This document shows positions 1 through 10,421 of a DNA stretch of 64,000 bases, piece by piece. Origin of the DNA: Bacteroides ovatus (GTDB lineage Bacteria > Bacteroidota > Bacteroidia > Bacteroidales > Bacteroidaceae). The position numbers were made by a program, and so were the translations under genes. Where the stretch lies: positions 3,410,001 through 3,474,000 of the forward strand of contig NZ_CP012938.1 in assembly GCF_001314995.1 (NCBI RefSeq). Direction: 5' to 3'. Position 1 is the stretch's first letter, and each line of letters begins with the position of its first letter. The notes beneath the pieces were generated by a model. That model saw only the letters and a program-made list of their open reading frames with translations. It ran no database searches and had not been told where the DNA came from.

Positions 1-289
1 CGTAAAATAACAGAGCGATACGAGCCGAACGATTCGGATCGTATTCAATTGTTTTAACTACTGCTGGAACACCGTCCTTATTTCTCTTGAAATCAACAAT
101 TCTAATCACCTTTCTATGACCGCCACCAATGTAGCGCATAGTCATCTTACCTTCGCTGTTACGACCTCCAGATGATTTCTTACCATATACAAGAGACTTT
201 TCTGGTACTGATGCAGTAATTTCTTCGAAAGTACCAATAATTTTATGTCTTTGCCCCGGTGTTGTGGGCTTAAATTTACGTACTGCCAT
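1..289 (-). CDS. rplB: 50S ribosomal protein L2 (partial)
   Basis: Large-subunit protein L2, which binds 23S rRNA near the peptidyl transferase centre. Only the first 96 codons are in the window; the gene runs off the left edge. The start codon is at 287-289 and the visible protein has the basic, glycine-rich L2 N-terminal half, with the GGGHRK stretch typical of the RNA-binding domain. It follows rplW by only a few bases, the normal S10-operon order, and is cotranscribed with it. The identity is secure; the missing C-terminal part cannot be assessed. Confidence 0.95.
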   Translation of the reverse strand, partial: MAVRKFKPTTPGQRHKIIGTFEEITASVPEKSLVYGKKSSGGRNSEGKMTMRYIGGGHRKVIRIVDFKRNKDGVPAVVKTIEYDPNRSARIALLFY

Positions 290-294
290 TTTTA

Positions 295-585
295 TTAAAT
301 ATTGCTATAAAAATCAATAGTATCTCCTTCTTTCAATGTCACGATTGCTTTTTTGAAAGCATTCGTACGACCATTGATGATACCTGCTTTGGTATAACGG
401 CTCTTATTTTTGCCAGCATACTTCACAGTATTCACATCAACTACTGTAACATTATAAAGAGCTTCAATTTCCTTCTTAATTTCCAGTTTGTTAGCTTCAG
501 GACGTACAACAAAGCCGAAACGATTCAGCTTATCTGTGATTGCAGTCATTTTCTCTGTTACCAACGGTTTAATAATAATTCCCAT
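295..585 (-). CDS. rplW: 50S ribosomal protein L23
   Basis: L23 sits at the exit of the nascent-peptide tunnel and is the docking site for trigger factor and the signal recognition particle. The 96-residue length and the pattern PLVTEK near the start, [14 protein letters not shown] in the middle and a basic lysine-rich loop (KNKSRYTK) fit the L23 family. It lies between rplD and rplB in the standard S10 operon, 16 bp after rplD and 5 bp before rplB, and is translated from the same polycistronic message. Confidence 0.97.
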   Translation of the reverse strand: MGIIIKPLVTEKMTAITDKLNRFGFVVRPEANKLEIKKEIEALYNVTVVDVNTVKYAGKNKSRYTKAGIINGRTNAFKKAIVTLKEGDTIDFYSNI

Positions 586-601
586 TATTTAAGCCTCCTT
601 T

Positions 602-1228
602 TTAAATTAAGATATTGTCAATAGCCTTCAGAGAGTTTTCAGTAAGCACAACAACCCCAGCATTCAATACTCTGTAAGTATTTAATCCCGAGATAGTCTG
701 CACATTAGCACCCTCAATGTTACGAGCTGACAAATATACGTTTTTATTTGCTTCCGGTAAAATTACAAGTAGCTTTTTATCGGAAACTTTAAGATTTTTT
801 GTCATTGCAACGAAATCTTTTGTCTTAGGAGCTTCAAATGTGAAATCCTCAACGACAACGATTGCATCGTTTTGAGCTTTATAAGACAAAGCTGACTTAC
901 GAGCCAATGTCTTAACTTTTTTATTCAACTTGAAGAAGTAGTCTCTTGGTTTCGGACCGAAAACGCGGGCACCACCTACAAGAACCGGTGAGTTCATATC
1001 ACCACGACGAGCTCCGCCACCACCTTTCTGGCGACCGATCTTACGAGTTGAACCACTGATTTCACTTCTTTCTTTTGACTTATGAGTACCCTGACGCTGA
1101 TTGGCCATAAACTGTTTTACGTCCAAATAGATAGCGTGGTCGTTGGGCTCAATTCCGAAGATAGATTCGTTTAACGTAACCTTTCTCCCAGTGTCTTCAC
1201 CTTTAATGTTATATACGTTAACTTCCAT
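602..1228 (-). CDS. rplD: 50S ribosomal protein L4
   Basis: L4 binds 23S rRNA domain I and lines the peptide exit tunnel. The 208-residue protein contains the family's central arginine/glycine-rich extended loop (around residues 50-90, with [15 protein letters not shown]), followed by the GPKPRDY motif. Its start overlaps the rplC stop codon by one base (TAATG arrangement at 1226-1230), which indicates coupled translation. In enterobacteria L4 also represses its own operon; whether that holds here is not shown by the sequence. Confidence 0.97.
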   Translation of the reverse strand: MEVNVYNIKGEDTGRKVTLNESIFGIEPNDHAIYLDVKQFMANQRQGTHKSKERSEISGSTRKIGRQKGGGGARRGDMNSPVLVGGARVFGPKPRDYFFKLNKKVKTLARKSALSYKAQNDAIVVVEDFTFEAPKTKDFVAMTKNLKVSDKKLLVILPEANKNVYLSARNIEGANVQTISGLNTYRVLNAGVVVLTENSLKAIDNILI

Positions 1229-1845
1229 TATTTCTCAATTAATACGATTGAACCTTTGCAACCCGGGATTGAACCTTTAATCAAAAGAAGGTTATGATCC
1301 GCGATTACTTTTAATACCTGCAAGTTTTGTACAGTGACTCTGTCACCACCAAGTTGTCCACCCATGCGCATTCCCTTGAATACTTTTGCAGGGTAAGAAC
1401 AAGCACCAATAGAACCCGGTTTACGAGCGCGGTTGTGCTGTCCGTGAGTAGCCTGACCCACACCACCAAAACCATGTCTTTTTACTACACCCTGGAAACC
1501 TTTACCTTTAGAAGTTCCAACAACGTCAACAAAGTTAGCATCGTTAAACATCTCTACGGTAATAGTATCACCCAGATTCAAATCTGTTCCAAATTCTTTG
1601 AACTCAGCCAAGTGTCTCTTCGGTGTTACTCCTGCTCTTTTAAAATGTCCCATCAACGGTTTAGTTGTATGTTTTTCCTTTTTGTCCTGGAAACCCAACT
1701 GAACAGCTGCATAGCCATCTTTTTCTACAGTTTTAACTTGAGTAACAACACAAGGACCTGCTTCGATAACAGTGCATGGTACATTTTTACCATCGGCACT
1801 GAAAACGGATGTCATTCCGATTTTTTTTCCTAATAATCCTGGCAT
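1228..1845 (-). CDS. rplC: 50S ribosomal protein L3
   Basis: L3 is an early assembly protein of the large subunit and reaches toward the peptidyl transferase centre. The 205-residue product begins [13 protein letters not shown], the diagnostic L3 N-terminus, and has the conserved [13 protein letters not shown] segment at about residues 114-126, followed by the [20 protein letters not shown] signature. The stop codon overlaps the rplD start. An antisense open frame of 168 codons in this region is a shadow. Confidence 0.97.
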   Translation of the reverse strand: MPGLLGKKIGMTSVFSADGKNVPCTVIEAGPCVVTQVKTVEKDGYAAVQLGFQDKKEKHTTKPLMGHFKRAGVTPKRHLAEFKEFGTDLNLGDTITVEMFNDANFVDVVGTSKGKGFQGVVKRHGFGGVGQATHGQHNRARKPGSIGACSYPAKVFKGMRMGGQLGGDRVTVQNLQVLKVIADHNLLLIKGSIPGCKGSIVLIEK

Positions 1846-1863
1846 TTCACTAATTTTTAATTA

Positions 1864-2169
1864 TCAAACTTTAATTTCTACTTCCACACCACTTGGCAAT
1901 TCCAACTTCATCAGAGCATCTACTGTCTTAGCTGTTGAGCTATAGATGTCGATCAATCTCTTATAAGAAGAGAGTTCAAATTGCTCACGAGACTTTTTGT
2001 TTACGAAAGTCGAACGGTTCACAGTAAAGATACGCTTGTGCGTAGGCAGAGGTATCGGACCGCTAACAATAGCACCTGTAGCTTTTACAGTTCTTACAAT
2101 TTTCTCAGCTGACTTATCAACCAAGTTGTGGTCGTAAGATTTCAATTTAATTCTAATTTTCTGACTCAT
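1864..2169 (-). CDS. rpsJ: 30S ribosomal protein S10
   Basis: S10 is a small-subunit head protein and, as NusE, also part of transcription antitermination complexes. I start the gene at 2169 ([14 protein letters not shown]), giving 101 residues, the normal S10 length. The open frame extends 18 codons further upstream, but that extension is hydrophobic and unlike S10. The [14 protein letters not shown] stretch is the family signature. It opens the S10 cluster directly downstream of fusA, with no tuf gene between them. Confidence 0.96.
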   Translation of the reverse strand: MSQKIRIKLKSYDHNLVDKSAEKIVRTVKATGAIVSGPIPLPTHKRIFTVNRSTFVNKKSREQFELSSYKRLIDIYSSTAKTVDALMKLELPSGVEVEIKV

Positions 2170-2248
2170 TATTTTTTTAATTAATACATTTATAATAAGA
2201 TAAAGCGGCAGGCTAAGAGTCATTCGCTAGCCTGCTGCTTTAGATATT

Positions 2249-4366
2249 TTAGAGTAAATCAGCACGTCCTTTTACTTCTTCCAATACAGCCTTAGCAATA
2301 GAAGAAGAAAGTTGAGCGTGATGAGAGTAAGTCATTGATGAAGTTGCACGACCAGAAGTGATAGTACGTAAAGCTGTTACATAACCAAACATTTCTGCCA
2401 GCGGAACCATCGCCTTCACGATACGGGCACCAGAACGACTAGATTCCATACCTTCAACCTGTCCACGACGTTTGTTCAAGTCACCGATAACATCACCCAT
2501 ATTCTCTTCCGGAGTTACAACTTCCAGTTTCATGATAGGTTCCATCAAAACAGGACCTGCCTTAGCACATGCATTTTTATAAGCCTGCATTGCACAGATT
2601 TCGAATGACAACTGATCAGAGTCAACCGGATGGAATGAACCATCAACCAAAGTAACTTTCAATGAATCCAGCGGATAACCTGCCAAAACGCCACTCTTCA
2701 TGGCATTCGTAAAGCCTTTCTGAACAGCAGGAATAAATTCCTTAGGAATGTTACCACCTTTCACTTCGTCAACAAACTGCAAACCACCCAAAGTGAAATC
2801 TGCATCAGCCGGACCAATATTCACGATGATATCAGCAAACTTACCACGCCCACCAGATTGCTTCTTATATACTTCACGCAAATTAACTGTCTTCGTGATA
2901 GCTTCTTTGTAGTTAACCTGCGGCTTACCCTGGTTACATTCTACCTTGAACTCACGTTTCAAACGATCAATAATGATATCCAAGTGAAGCTCACCCATAC
3001 CAGAAATAACCGTCTGACCTGTCTGTTCGTCTGTCTTCACAGTAAACGTCGGATCTTCTTCAGCCAATTTAGCCAAACCGTTAGACAGCTTATCCATATC
3101 CTTCTGCGTCTTAGGTTCTACAGCGATACCGATAACTGGTTCCGGGAAGTCCATAGATTCAAGTACGATCGGAGCGTTTTCATCACACAAAGTATCACCA
3201 GTGTGAATATCCTTAAAACCTACACCTGCACCGATATCACCAGCACCGATTACTTCAACCGGATTCTGTTTGTTAGAGTGCATCTGGAACAGACGAGAAA
3301 CGCGTTCTTTCTTACCAGAGCGAGAGTTGTAGATATAAGAACCTGCTTCAATTTTACCTGAATAAACACGGAAGAAAGTCAAACGACCTACATATGGGTC
3401 AGTTGCGATCTTAAATGCTAAAGCTGATGTTTTTTCATCATCACTTGGTTTACGATCTTCTTCAGCTCCAGTATTAGGATTTGTACCTATTACATTCTCT
3501 GTATCAAGCGGAGAAGGCAAAAAAGCACAAACATAGTCAAGCAATGTCTGAACACCTTTGTTCTTGAAAGAAGACCCACAAAGCATGGGGACTACGGCCA
3601 TCTGAACTGTTGCATTGCGAAGAGCTCTCAACACTTCTTCTTCAGTAATAGTAGAAGGATCATCGAAATATTTCTCCATCAAAGCATCATCAAATTCAGC
3701 TACTTTTTCAAGCATCTTGTCTCTCCACTCGTTAGCTTCATCGACAAGTTCTGCCGGAATTTCCTCAATACTGTAGTCAGCACCCATTGTTTCATCGTGC
3801 CAATAAATAGCTTTCATTTTGATAAGATCAACAAGACCTTTAAAAGATTCTTCAGCACCAATAGGAACAACAATCGGACACGGATTAGCTCCAAGCACAT
3901 CCTTCATCTGGCGAACTACTTCAAAGAAGTCTGCACCAGAACGGTCCATCTTATTAACATAAGCAATACGAGGAACGTTATATTTATCAGCTTGACGCCA
4001 TACAGTTTCTGATTGGGGCTCAACACCACCAACAGCACAATAAGCAGCCACAGCTCCATCAAGGATACGCAATGAACGTTCTACCTCTGCAGTAAAATCA
4101 ACGTGCCCCGGAGTGTCAATCAAGTTAATTTTATAAGTATCACCAGCATATTTCCATCTTGTTGTTGTAGCAGCAGATGTAATAGTGATACCACGTTCTT
4201 GCTCCTGTTCCATCCAGTCCATAGTAGCAGCACCATCATGAACTTCACCTATTTTGTGAGTCAATCCAGTGTAGAACAGGATACGTTCAGAAGTAGTTGT
4301 TTTTCCGGCATCGATGTGAGCCATGATACCGATATTACGAGTTAAATGTAAATCATGTTTAGCCAT
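2249..4366 (-). CDS. fusA: Elongation factor G
   Basis: EF-G is the GTPase that drives translocation of tRNA and mRNA on the ribosome. At 705 residues it has the full five-domain length. The G1 loop AHIDAGKT is at residues 16-23, G3 DTPGH at 84-88 and G4 NKMD at 138-141, so the GTPase site is intact. The C-terminal domain IV/V region, including the GEIC-type ...[13 protein letters not shown] segment, is present. It is in the str-type cluster between rpsG and rpsJ. Bacteroides genomes usually carry a second, divergent EF-G elsewhere; this ribosomal-locus copy is the housekeeping one. Confidence 0.97.
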   Translation of the reverse strand: MAKHDLHLTRNIGIMAHIDAGKTTTSERILFYTGLTHKIGEVHDGAATMDWMEQEQERGITITSAATTTRWKYAGDTYKINLIDTPGHVDFTAEVERSLRILDGAVAAYCAVGGVEPQSETVWRQADKYNVPRIAYVNKMDRSGADFFEVVRQMKDVLGANPCPIVVPIGAEESFKGLVDLIKMKAIYWHDETMGADYSIEEIPAELVDEANEWRDKMLEKVAEFDDALMEKYFDDPSTITEEEVLRALRNATVQMAVVPMLCGSSFKNKGVQTLLDYVCAFLPSPLDTENVIGTNPNTGAEEDRKPSDDEKTSALAFKIATDPYVGRLTFFRVYSGKIEAGSYIYNSRSGKKERVSRLFQMHSNKQNPVEVIGAGDIGAGVGFKDIHTGDTLCDENAPIVLESMDFPEPVIGIAVEPKTQKDMDKLSNGLAKLAEEDPTFTVKTDEQTGQTVISGMGELHLDIIIDRLKREFKVECNQGKPQVNYKEAITKTVNLREVYKKQSGGRGKFADIIVNIGPADADFTLGGLQFVDEVKGGNIPKEFIPAVQKGFTNAMKSGVLAGYPLDSLKVTLVDGSFHPVDSDQLSFEICAMQAYKNACAKAGPVLMEPIMKLEVVTPEENMGDVIGDLNKRRGQVEGMESSRSGARIVKAMVPLAEMFGYVTALRTITSGRATSSMTYSHHAQLSSSIAKAVLEEVKGRADLL

Positions 4367-4411
4367 CTTCTAATTCCTTTACTTTAAGTTTATATTTGGT
4401 TTCTTACAGTA

Positions 4412-4888
4412 TTAGAATCTAAAATGAGCAAATGCACGGTTAGCTTCTGCCATTCTGTGCATATCTTCTTTACGCTTGTATGCACCGCCTTGTTCATTGA
4501 AGGCATCCATAATTTCAGCAGCCAACTTGTCAGCCATTGATTTACCACCTCTTTTGCGAGCAAACAGAATCAGATTCTTCATAGAGATTGATTCTTTACG
4601 ATCCGGACGGATTTCAGTAGGAACTTGGAAAGTTGCACCACCTACACGGCGAGACTTTACTTCCACTTGCGGAGTTACATTATCCAAAGCCTTTTTCCAG
4701 ATTTCGAGAGCTGATTTTTCTTCGTTAGGAAGTTTTGCTTTCACTGTTTCCAAAGCGGCATAAAAGATTTCATAAGATGTATTTTTCTTTCCATCATACA
4801 TCAAGTGGTTCACAAACTTGGAAACCTTTTGGTCATTAAACACGGGATCCGGAAGAATCAGGCGTTTTTTTGGTTTTGCTTTTCTCAT
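4412..4888 (-). CDS. rpsG: 30S ribosomal protein S7
   Basis: S7 nucleates assembly of the small-subunit head and contacts the E-site tRNA. The start at 4888 (MRKAKPKKR) gives 158 residues, the family's usual length; a longer frame adds 18 upstream codons that do not look like S7. Conserved features seen are [12 protein letters not shown], the [11 protein letters not shown] segment and the C-terminal [15 protein letters not shown]. It lies between rpsL and fusA in the str operon order. Confidence 0.97.
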   Translation of the reverse strand: MRKAKPKKRLILPDPVFNDQKVSKFVNHLMYDGKKNTSYEIFYAALETVKAKLPNEEKSALEIWKKALDNVTPQVEVKSRRVGGATFQVPTEIRPDRKESISMKNLILFARKRGGKSMADKLAAEIMDAFNEQGGAYKRKEDMHRMAEANRAFAHFRF

Positions 4889-5031
4889 TTGTTTGAAAAA
4901 TAATGTTTTTGTTCTTGGTTGTCTACTTCTTGACTTCTTCAACTCTCCCTCCGGAGAATTTACTCAACCTTTAGCATTTCCAACAAACTAAAACGTAAGT
5001 TATTACTTTAATTTTAATTAGGTCTTAATCC

Positions 5032-5442
5032 TTATTTTTTCTTACCCTTAGCAGGAGCAGCAGCTTGTCCTGGTTTCGGACGCTTAGCACCATACTTTGA
5101 ACGTCTTTGAGTACGACCAGCAACACCTGCTGTATCAAGTGTACCACGTACAATGTGATAACGCACACCCGGAAGGTCTTTCACACGACCACCACGTACC
5201 AAAACGATTGAGTGTTCCTGCAAGTTGTGTCCTTCTCCCGGAATGTATGAGTTCACCTCTTTTTGGTTAGTCAAACGTACACGAGCTACTTTACGCATTG
5301 CAGAGTTCGGCTTCTTCGGAGTAGTAGTGTATACTCTCACGCAAACGCCACGTCTTTGAGGACATGAATCCAAGGCTGGAGATTTACTTTTCTCCACCAG
5401 CACTTCGCGTCCTTTTCTTACTAATTGCTGAATTGTAGGCAT
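5032..5442 (-). CDS. rpsL: 30S ribosomal protein S12
   Basis: S12 is the decoding-centre protein of the small subunit. The 136-residue product starts [13 protein letters not shown] and carries the conserved [10 protein letters not shown] and [10 protein letters not shown] segments that hold the lysines changed in streptomycin-resistant mutants (KKPNSA and the PGVRYH region); both lysine positions look wild type here. It is the first gene of the str/S10 transcription unit and has its own promoter just upstream. The C-terminal alanine/lysine-rich tail is typical of Bacteroidetes S12. Confidence 0.97.
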   Translation of the reverse strand: MPTIQQLVRKGREVLVEKSKSPALDSCPQRRGVCVRVYTTTPKKPNSAMRKVARVRLTNQKEVNSYIPGEGHNLQEHSIVLVRGGRVKDLPGVRYHIVRGTLDTAGVAGRTQRRSKYGAKRPKPGQAAAPAKGKKK

Positions 5443-5504
5443 TTTAATTGTTTTTTGATTTATATTATTGTTATATTAATTTCGTAACTATACATTTTGG
5501 GCTG

Positions 5505-5535
5505 CAAAAATACGAATAATATTTGAATATTCAAT
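5505..5535 (-). promoter_or_regulatory. Bacteroides-type promoter for rpsL
   Basis: On the minus strand TATTTTTG at 5512-5505 matches the -7 consensus TAnnTTTG, and ATTG at 5535-5532 lies 19 bp upstream as a 3-of-4 match to the -33 TTTG. It would start transcription about 50 bp upstream of rpsL and serve the whole str/S10 block. The call rests on the known Bacteroides sigma-ABfr consensus. Confidence 0.65.
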
Positions 5536-5578
5536 GCGCTACAACTTTTTTTTCTTTTTTAATGTTTTTATATCATCC

Positions 5579-5887
5579 TCACGCTTCGCCTTTTACACCC
5601 GTCAAAGGAGAAATAGGGGGTTCATCCGAAGTACGAATCGGACCGAATACGCGCTCATACTTTGCTATATTATCTTCTAATGCCCGCAGCAGACGTTTTG
5701 CGTGCTCCGGAGCCACAATAATACGAGATTGCACACCAGCCTTCGGTATGCCCGGCATTACGCGCACGAAGTCAAGGATGAATTCAGAACTCGAATGAGT
5801 AATAATAGCAAGATTTGCATAAGTTCCCTGTGCAACCTCTTCTCTCAATTCAATCTGTAATTGTCCGTTGTTATTTTGTTCTTCCAT
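5579..5887 (-). CDS. DUF3467 domain protein
   Basis: A 102-residue cytoplasmic protein of the DUF3467 family, function unknown. I chose the start at 5887 (MEEQNNNG); the frame is open for ten more codons with a less family-like N-terminus. The core reads ANLAIITHSSSEFILDFVRVMPG, followed by a VAPEHAKRLLRALEDNI helix. The family is common in Bacteroidetes next to rpoC and rpsL, and this copy sits between them. It has no membrane segment or signal peptide. The hairpin at 5971-6010 separates it from rpoC, so it needs its own promoter, which I could not identify with confidence. Confidence 0.85.
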   Translation of the reverse strand: MEEQNNNGQLQIELREEVAQGTYANLAIITHSSSEFILDFVRVMPGIPKAGVQSRIIVAPEHAKRLLRALEDNIAKYERVFGPIRTSDEPPISPLTGVKGEA

Positions 5888-5970
5888 ATTTAATATGATT
5901 AAAAAGTTATCCTGCAAAATAACACATTTTTCCTGAAACTAATGGTAATACACGCGAGTAAAAAAGAAAT

Positions 5971-6010
5971 AAAAAAAGGAGCAATTGCCCAATCAGGCAA
6001 CTGCTCCTTT
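5971..6010 (-). terminator. Intrinsic terminator after rpoC
   Basis: A 15-bp stem (arms 5975-5989 and 5996-6010, one G-U pair) with a 6-nt loop is followed on the minus strand by a T-run and then an AT-rich tract. It lies 24 bp past the rpoC stop codon and ends the large rplK-rpoC transcription unit. Confidence 0.9.
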
Positions 6011-6033
6011 TCATATAGCCAATTGAATTGTAT

Positions 6034-9000
6034 TTATTCTACTTCATTGTAGTCAAGTACTGTTTTCTTGTTAGCCAAGATACGGTCATACTCTTCTTTT
6101 GATCCAACGATGAGCTTTTCGAACTCGCGCTGTCCGGTACCGGCAGGAATCAAGTGACCACAGATCACATTTTCCTTCATACCTTCAAGCTTATCAATCT
6201 TACCGTTGATAGCAGCTTCATTCAATACTTTCGTTGTTTCCTGGAAGGAAGCAGCCGACATAAAGCTTGATGTTTGCAAAGCAGCACGCGTGATACCTTG
6301 AAGGATCTGAGTAGAGGTAGCAGCAACAGCGTCACGAACCTCAACCGGTTTCAAGTCACGACGTTTCAACATACTATTCTCATCACGCAACTTGCGGGCA
6401 GTTACAATCTGTCCAGCTTGCATATTTTGAGAATCACCAGCATCTACTACGACTTTCTTGCCCCAGATACGATCATTTTCTTCCATGAATTCCAGTTTGT
6501 CTACGACTTGCTGTTCGAGGAAGCGAGTATCTCCCGGTTCATCAATTTGTACTTTGCGCATCATCTGACGAACGATAATCTCAAAGTGCTTATCATTGAT
6601 CTTCACACCCTGCAAGCGGTATACATCCTGAACTTCATTCACGATATATTCCTGTACGGCTGTAGGACCCTTGATTGCCAAGATATCTGCCGGAGTAGTA
6701 GCACCGTCAGACAACGGAGTACCAGCACGTACATAGTCATTTTCCTGTACCAGAATCTGCTTAGACAGTGCAACCAGATATTTCTTAACCTCACCTGTCT
6801 TGGAAGTTACGATGATTTCACGGTTACCACGTTTGATCTTACCCATTGTCACCTCACCGTCGATTTCAGAAACGACAGCCGGATTTGACGGGTTACGAGC
6901 TTCAAACAATTCAGTAACACGAGGAAGACCACCCGTGATATCACCCGCCTTACCTACGGCACGCGGAATCTTCACGATTACTTCACCGGCTTTTACCTTC
7001 TGACCGTTCTCGATGATAACGTGACCACCTACCGGTAAGTTATAAGTACGGATCAAATCACCGTCCTCTGTTAAGATATGAGCGGTAGGAACTTTGGTTT
7101 TATCCTTGGATTCAATAATAATAATTTCACGAAGACCTGTTGCTTCATCCGATTCAACCTTATAAGTAACGTTTTCAATCACGCCCTCAAATTCGATCTT
7201 ACCGGTTGCTTCTGTGATAATAACAGCATTGAACGGGTCCCACTTAGCAATCAGTTTGCCTTTTTCTACCAAGTCGCCGTCGCTTACATACAATGTTGAA
7301 CCATAAGGTACGTTATGAGTAGAAAGAACGATACCGGTATTCACATCCACAAAACGTACTTCGGCCAAACGACCTACTACCACTTTTGCAGATTCACCCA
7401 TCTCGTCAACGATATCTACTGTACGCAACTCTTCAAATTCAAGACGTGCATTATTTTTAGCAACGATACTGGCGTTAGCTGCAATATTTGCAGCAGTACC
7501 ACCGGCGTGGAATGTACGCAATGTCAACTGTGTACCCGGCTCACCAATAGACTGAGCGGCGATTACACCGACAGCTTCACCCTTCTGAACCATGCGGCTC
7601 GTTGCCAGGTTACGTCCGTAACATTTAGCACAAACCCCCTTCTTAGCTTCACAAGTCAATACCGAACGGATTTCAACACTCTCGATCGGAGACTCCTGAA
7701 TCTTCTTGGCTACTTCTTCTGTGATTTCTTCACCACCGGCAACAAGCAATTCACCTGTGGTAGGATGAATAATATCATGTACGGAAACACGACCTAAGAT
7801 ACGTTCGTACAGAGTAGCAATAACCTCATCGTTATTCTTAAGGTCCGTACAAACCAATCCGCGGAGTGTACCGCAGTCTTCTTCTGTAATAATCACATCG
7901 TGTGATACGTCCACCAGACGACGAGTCAAATAACCAGCATCGGCAGTCTTCAAAGCGGTATCCGCCAAACCTTTACGAGCACCGTGGGTAGAGATAAAGT
8001 ACTCCAACACCGAAAGTCCTTCTTTAAAGTTTGACAAAATCGGGTTCTCGATGATCTGACCACCTTCAGCACCTGCTTTCTGCGGTTTTGCCATCAAACC
8101 ACGCATACCTGACAACTGACGAATCTGTTCTTTAGAACCACGAGCACCAGAGTCAAGCATCATATATACAGAGTTGAATCCCTGATCATCCGAAGAAATT
8201 GTCTTCATCAGGATATTAGACAACTCAGAGTTTACATGTGTCCAGATATCGATCACCTGGTTGTAACGTTCGTTGTTGGTAATGAAACCCATGTTATAGT
8301 TGTTTACGACTTGTTCTACTTCGTCGTAACCTTTCTGTACCAACGTTTCTTTTTCCTTCGGAATGATAATATCACCCAAGTTGAATGACAAACCACCCTT
8401 GAACGCCATCTGATAACCTAAGTTCTTGATTCCGTCCAGGAAGTCGGCAGCCTTAGCCACACCACATACCTTAATTACATCACTAATAATATCACGAAGA
8501 GATTTCTTAGAGATAATTGTATTGATATAACCTGCTTCAGGCGGAACAATTTCATTAACAATCACACGTCCTACCGAAGTTTCGCGCATTACGTCTACAA
8601 TGTTACCATTTTCATCAACGTCTTTCACGATAACTTTCACCGGAGCATGAATATCGACCTTACCTTCATTGTAAGCGATCAACGCCTCTTCCGGTCCGTA
8701 GAATGTCAAACCTTCACCTTTCGCACCAGCACGCAACTTAGTAATATAGTACAAACCAAGAACCATATCCTGTGCAGGCACAGTAATAGGCGCACCGTTT
8801 GCCGGGTTCAAGATATTATGTGATTGAAGCATCAACATTTGTGCTTCCAGAATTGCTTCATTACTCAAAGGCAAGTGAACAGCCATCTGGTCACCGTCAA
8901 AGTCGGCATTGAATGCCGTACATGCCAACGGGTGCAACTGAATAGCTTTACCTTCGATCATCTTAGGCTGGAAAGCCTGAATACCCAGACGGTGCAATGT

Positions 9001-10317
9001 CGGAGCACGGTTCAACAGTACCGGATGTCCTTTCATTACATGTTCCAGAATATCCCAGATCACCGGTTCCTTGCGGTCAACGATCTTCTTGGCAGACTTA
9101 ACAGTCTTAACGATACCACGTTCGATGAGCTTACGAATAATAAACGGCTTGTACAATTCGGCAGCCATCAATTTAGGAATACCGCATTCACCCATTCTCA
9201 ATTCCGGACCTACGACGATTACCGAACGAGCAGAGTAGTCAACACGTTTACCCAGCAAGTTCTGACGGAAACGTCCTTGTTTACCTTTCAAGCTGTCAGA
9301 CAATGACTTCAACGGGCGGTTGGCATCTGTCTTCACAGCACTTGACTTACGTGAGTTATCAAACAAAGAATCGACAGATTCCTGAAGCATACGTTTTTCA
9401 TTACGCAAAATCACTTCCGGAGCCTTGATTTCAATCAGTCGTTTCAGACGGTTATTACGGATAATCACACGACGATAAAGGTCGTTCAAGTCAGATGTAG
9501 CAAAACGACCACCATCCAACGGAACCAACGGACGAAGTTCGGGTGGGATAACCGGTACGATACGTACAATCATCCATTCCGGTTTGTTGCGTCCACGTGA
9601 TGCACGGAACGATTCTACTACCTGAAGACGTTTCAAAGCCTCATTCTTACGTTGCTGTGAAGCATCGTTACCTGCACGGTGACGCAATTCGTAAGACAAA
9701 GCATCCAGATCCAGACGAGCCAGCAAATCATAGATAGCTTCAGCACCCATCTTTGCAACAAACTTGTTCGGATCATTATCTTCAAGATATTGATTATCTT
9801 TTGGAAGCGTATCCAGGATATCCAGATATTCTTCTTCCGAAAGCAAATCATATTCAGCTACACCGTCTTCAGCTTTTACACCCGGCTGAATAACAACATA
9901 ACGTTCGTAGTATATAATCGAATCCAGTTTCTTCGTCGGCAGTCCGAGCAAATAACCGATTTTATTAGGGAGCGAACGGAAATACCAGATGTGAGCCACC
10001 GGCACAACCAGCTGGATATGTCCCATACGTTCACGGCGTACTTTCTTTTCAGTAACTTCCACACCACAACGGTCGCAGACGATACCTTTATAACGGATAC
10101 GCTTGTATTTACCGCAATGACATTCATAATCCTTGATAGGACCAAAAATGCGCTCGCAGAACAAACCATCACGTTCGGGTTTGTACGTACGGTAATTAAT
10201 GGTTTCAGGCTTCAAAACTTCACCACTCGAATTCTCAAGGATTTCTTCCGGAGAAGCCAGACCAATTGAGATCTTCGAGAAATTACTTTTCGTCTTATTT
10301 TCTTTTCTAAAAGCCAT
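6034..10317 (-). CDS. rpoC: DNA-directed RNA polymerase subunit beta'
   Basis: The beta' subunit holds the catalytic magnesium of RNA polymerase. The 1427-residue protein has the N-terminal zinc-binding cysteines C66, C68, C81 and C84, and the active-site NADFDGDQ at residues 470-477 with all three aspartates. A second cysteine cluster ([14 protein letters not shown]) and the trigger-loop region [18 protein letters not shown] are intact. It follows rpoB after a 104-bp spacer. Several long antisense frames across the gene are coding shadows. Confidence 0.98.
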   Translation of the reverse strand: MAFRKENKTKSNFSKISIGLASPEEILENSSGEVLKPETINYRTYKPERDGLFCERIFGPIKDYECHCGKYKRIRYKGIVCDRCGVEVTEKKVRRERMGHIQLVVPVAHIWYFRSLPNKIGYLLGLPTKKLDSIIYYERYVVIQPGVKAEDGVAEYDLLSEEEYLDILDTLPKDNQYLEDNDPNKFVAKMGAEAIYDLLARLDLDALSYELRHRAGNDASQQRKNEALKRLQVVESFRASRGRNKPEWMIVRIVPVIPPELRPLVPLDGGRFATSDLNDLYRRVIIRNNRLKRLIEIKAPEVILRNEKRMLQESVDSLFDNSRKSSAVKTDANRPLKSLSDSLKGKQGRFRQNLLGKRVDYSARSVIVVGPELRMGECGIPKLMAAELYKPFIIRKLIERGIVKTVKSAKKIVDRKEPVIWDILEHVMKGHPVLLNRAPTLHRLGIQAFQPKMIEGKAIQLHPLACTAFNADFDGDQMAVHLPLSNEAILEAQMLMLQSHNILNPANGAPITVPAQDMVLGLYYITKLRAGAKGEGLTFYGPEEALIAYNEGKVDIHAPVKVIVKDVDENGNIVDVMRETSVGRVIVNEIVPPEAGYINTIISKKSLRDIISDVIKVCGVAKAADFLDGIKNLGYQMAFKGGLSFNLGDIIIPKEKETLVQKGYDEVEQVVNNYNMGFITNNERYNQVIDIWTHVNSELSNILMKTISSDDQGFNSVYMMLDSGARGSKEQIRQLSGMRGLMAKPQKAGAEGGQIIENPILSNFKEGLSVLEYFISTHGARKGLADTALKTADAGYLTRRLVDVSHDVIITEEDCGTLRGLVCTDLKNNDEVIATLYERILGRVSVHDIIHPTTGELLVAGGEEITEEVAKKIQESPIESVEIRSVLTCEAKKGVCAKCYGRNLATSRMVQKGEAVGVIAAQSIGEPGTQLTLRTFHAGGTAANIAANASIVAKNNARLEFEELRTVDIVDEMGESAKVVVGRLAEVRFVDVNTGIVLSTHNVPYGSTLYVSDGDLVEKGKLIAKWDPFNAVIITEATGKIEFEGVIENVTYKVESDEATGLREIIIIESKDKTKVPTAHILTEDGDLIRTYNLPVGGHVIIENGQKVKAGEVIVKIPRAVGKAGDITGGLPRVTELFEARNPSNPAVVSEIDGEVTMGKIKRGNREIIVTSKTGEVKKYLVALSKQILVQENDYVRAGTPLSDGATTPADILAIKGPTAVQEYIVNEVQDVYRLQGVKINDKHFEIIVRQMMRKVQIDEPGDTRFLEQQVVDKLEFMEENDRIWGKKVVVDAGDSQNMQAGQIVTARKLRDENSMLKRRDLKPVEVRDAVAATSTQILQGITRAALQTSSFMSAASFQETTKVLNEAAINGKIDKLEGMKENVICGHLIPAGTGQREFEKLIVGSKEEYDRILANKKTVLDYNEVE

Positions 10318-10372
10318 ACTCTATATAATTGAGATTTGATAATTGAATCATTGGAAATTGAAAAGACACGGA

Positions 10373-10402
10373 TGTCAACAGACCGTCATCGGCTTGTTGA
10401 CA
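10373..10402. repeat. Inverted repeat in rpoB-rpoC spacer
   Basis: TGTCAACA (10373-10380) and TGTTGACA (10395-10402) form an 8-bp perfect inverted repeat with a 14-nt loop between rpoB and rpoC. There is no T-run beside it, so it looks more like an RNA-processing or stabilising stem than a terminator. The effect on rpoC expression is unknown. Confidence 0.4.
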
Positions 10403-10421
10403 CCACGTATTCTTTATTATT

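Noticed and set aside
1327..1833. 168-codon frame antisense to rplC
   Set aside because: It is the complementary shadow of a highly conserved ribosomal gene, with unnatural composition and no promoter.
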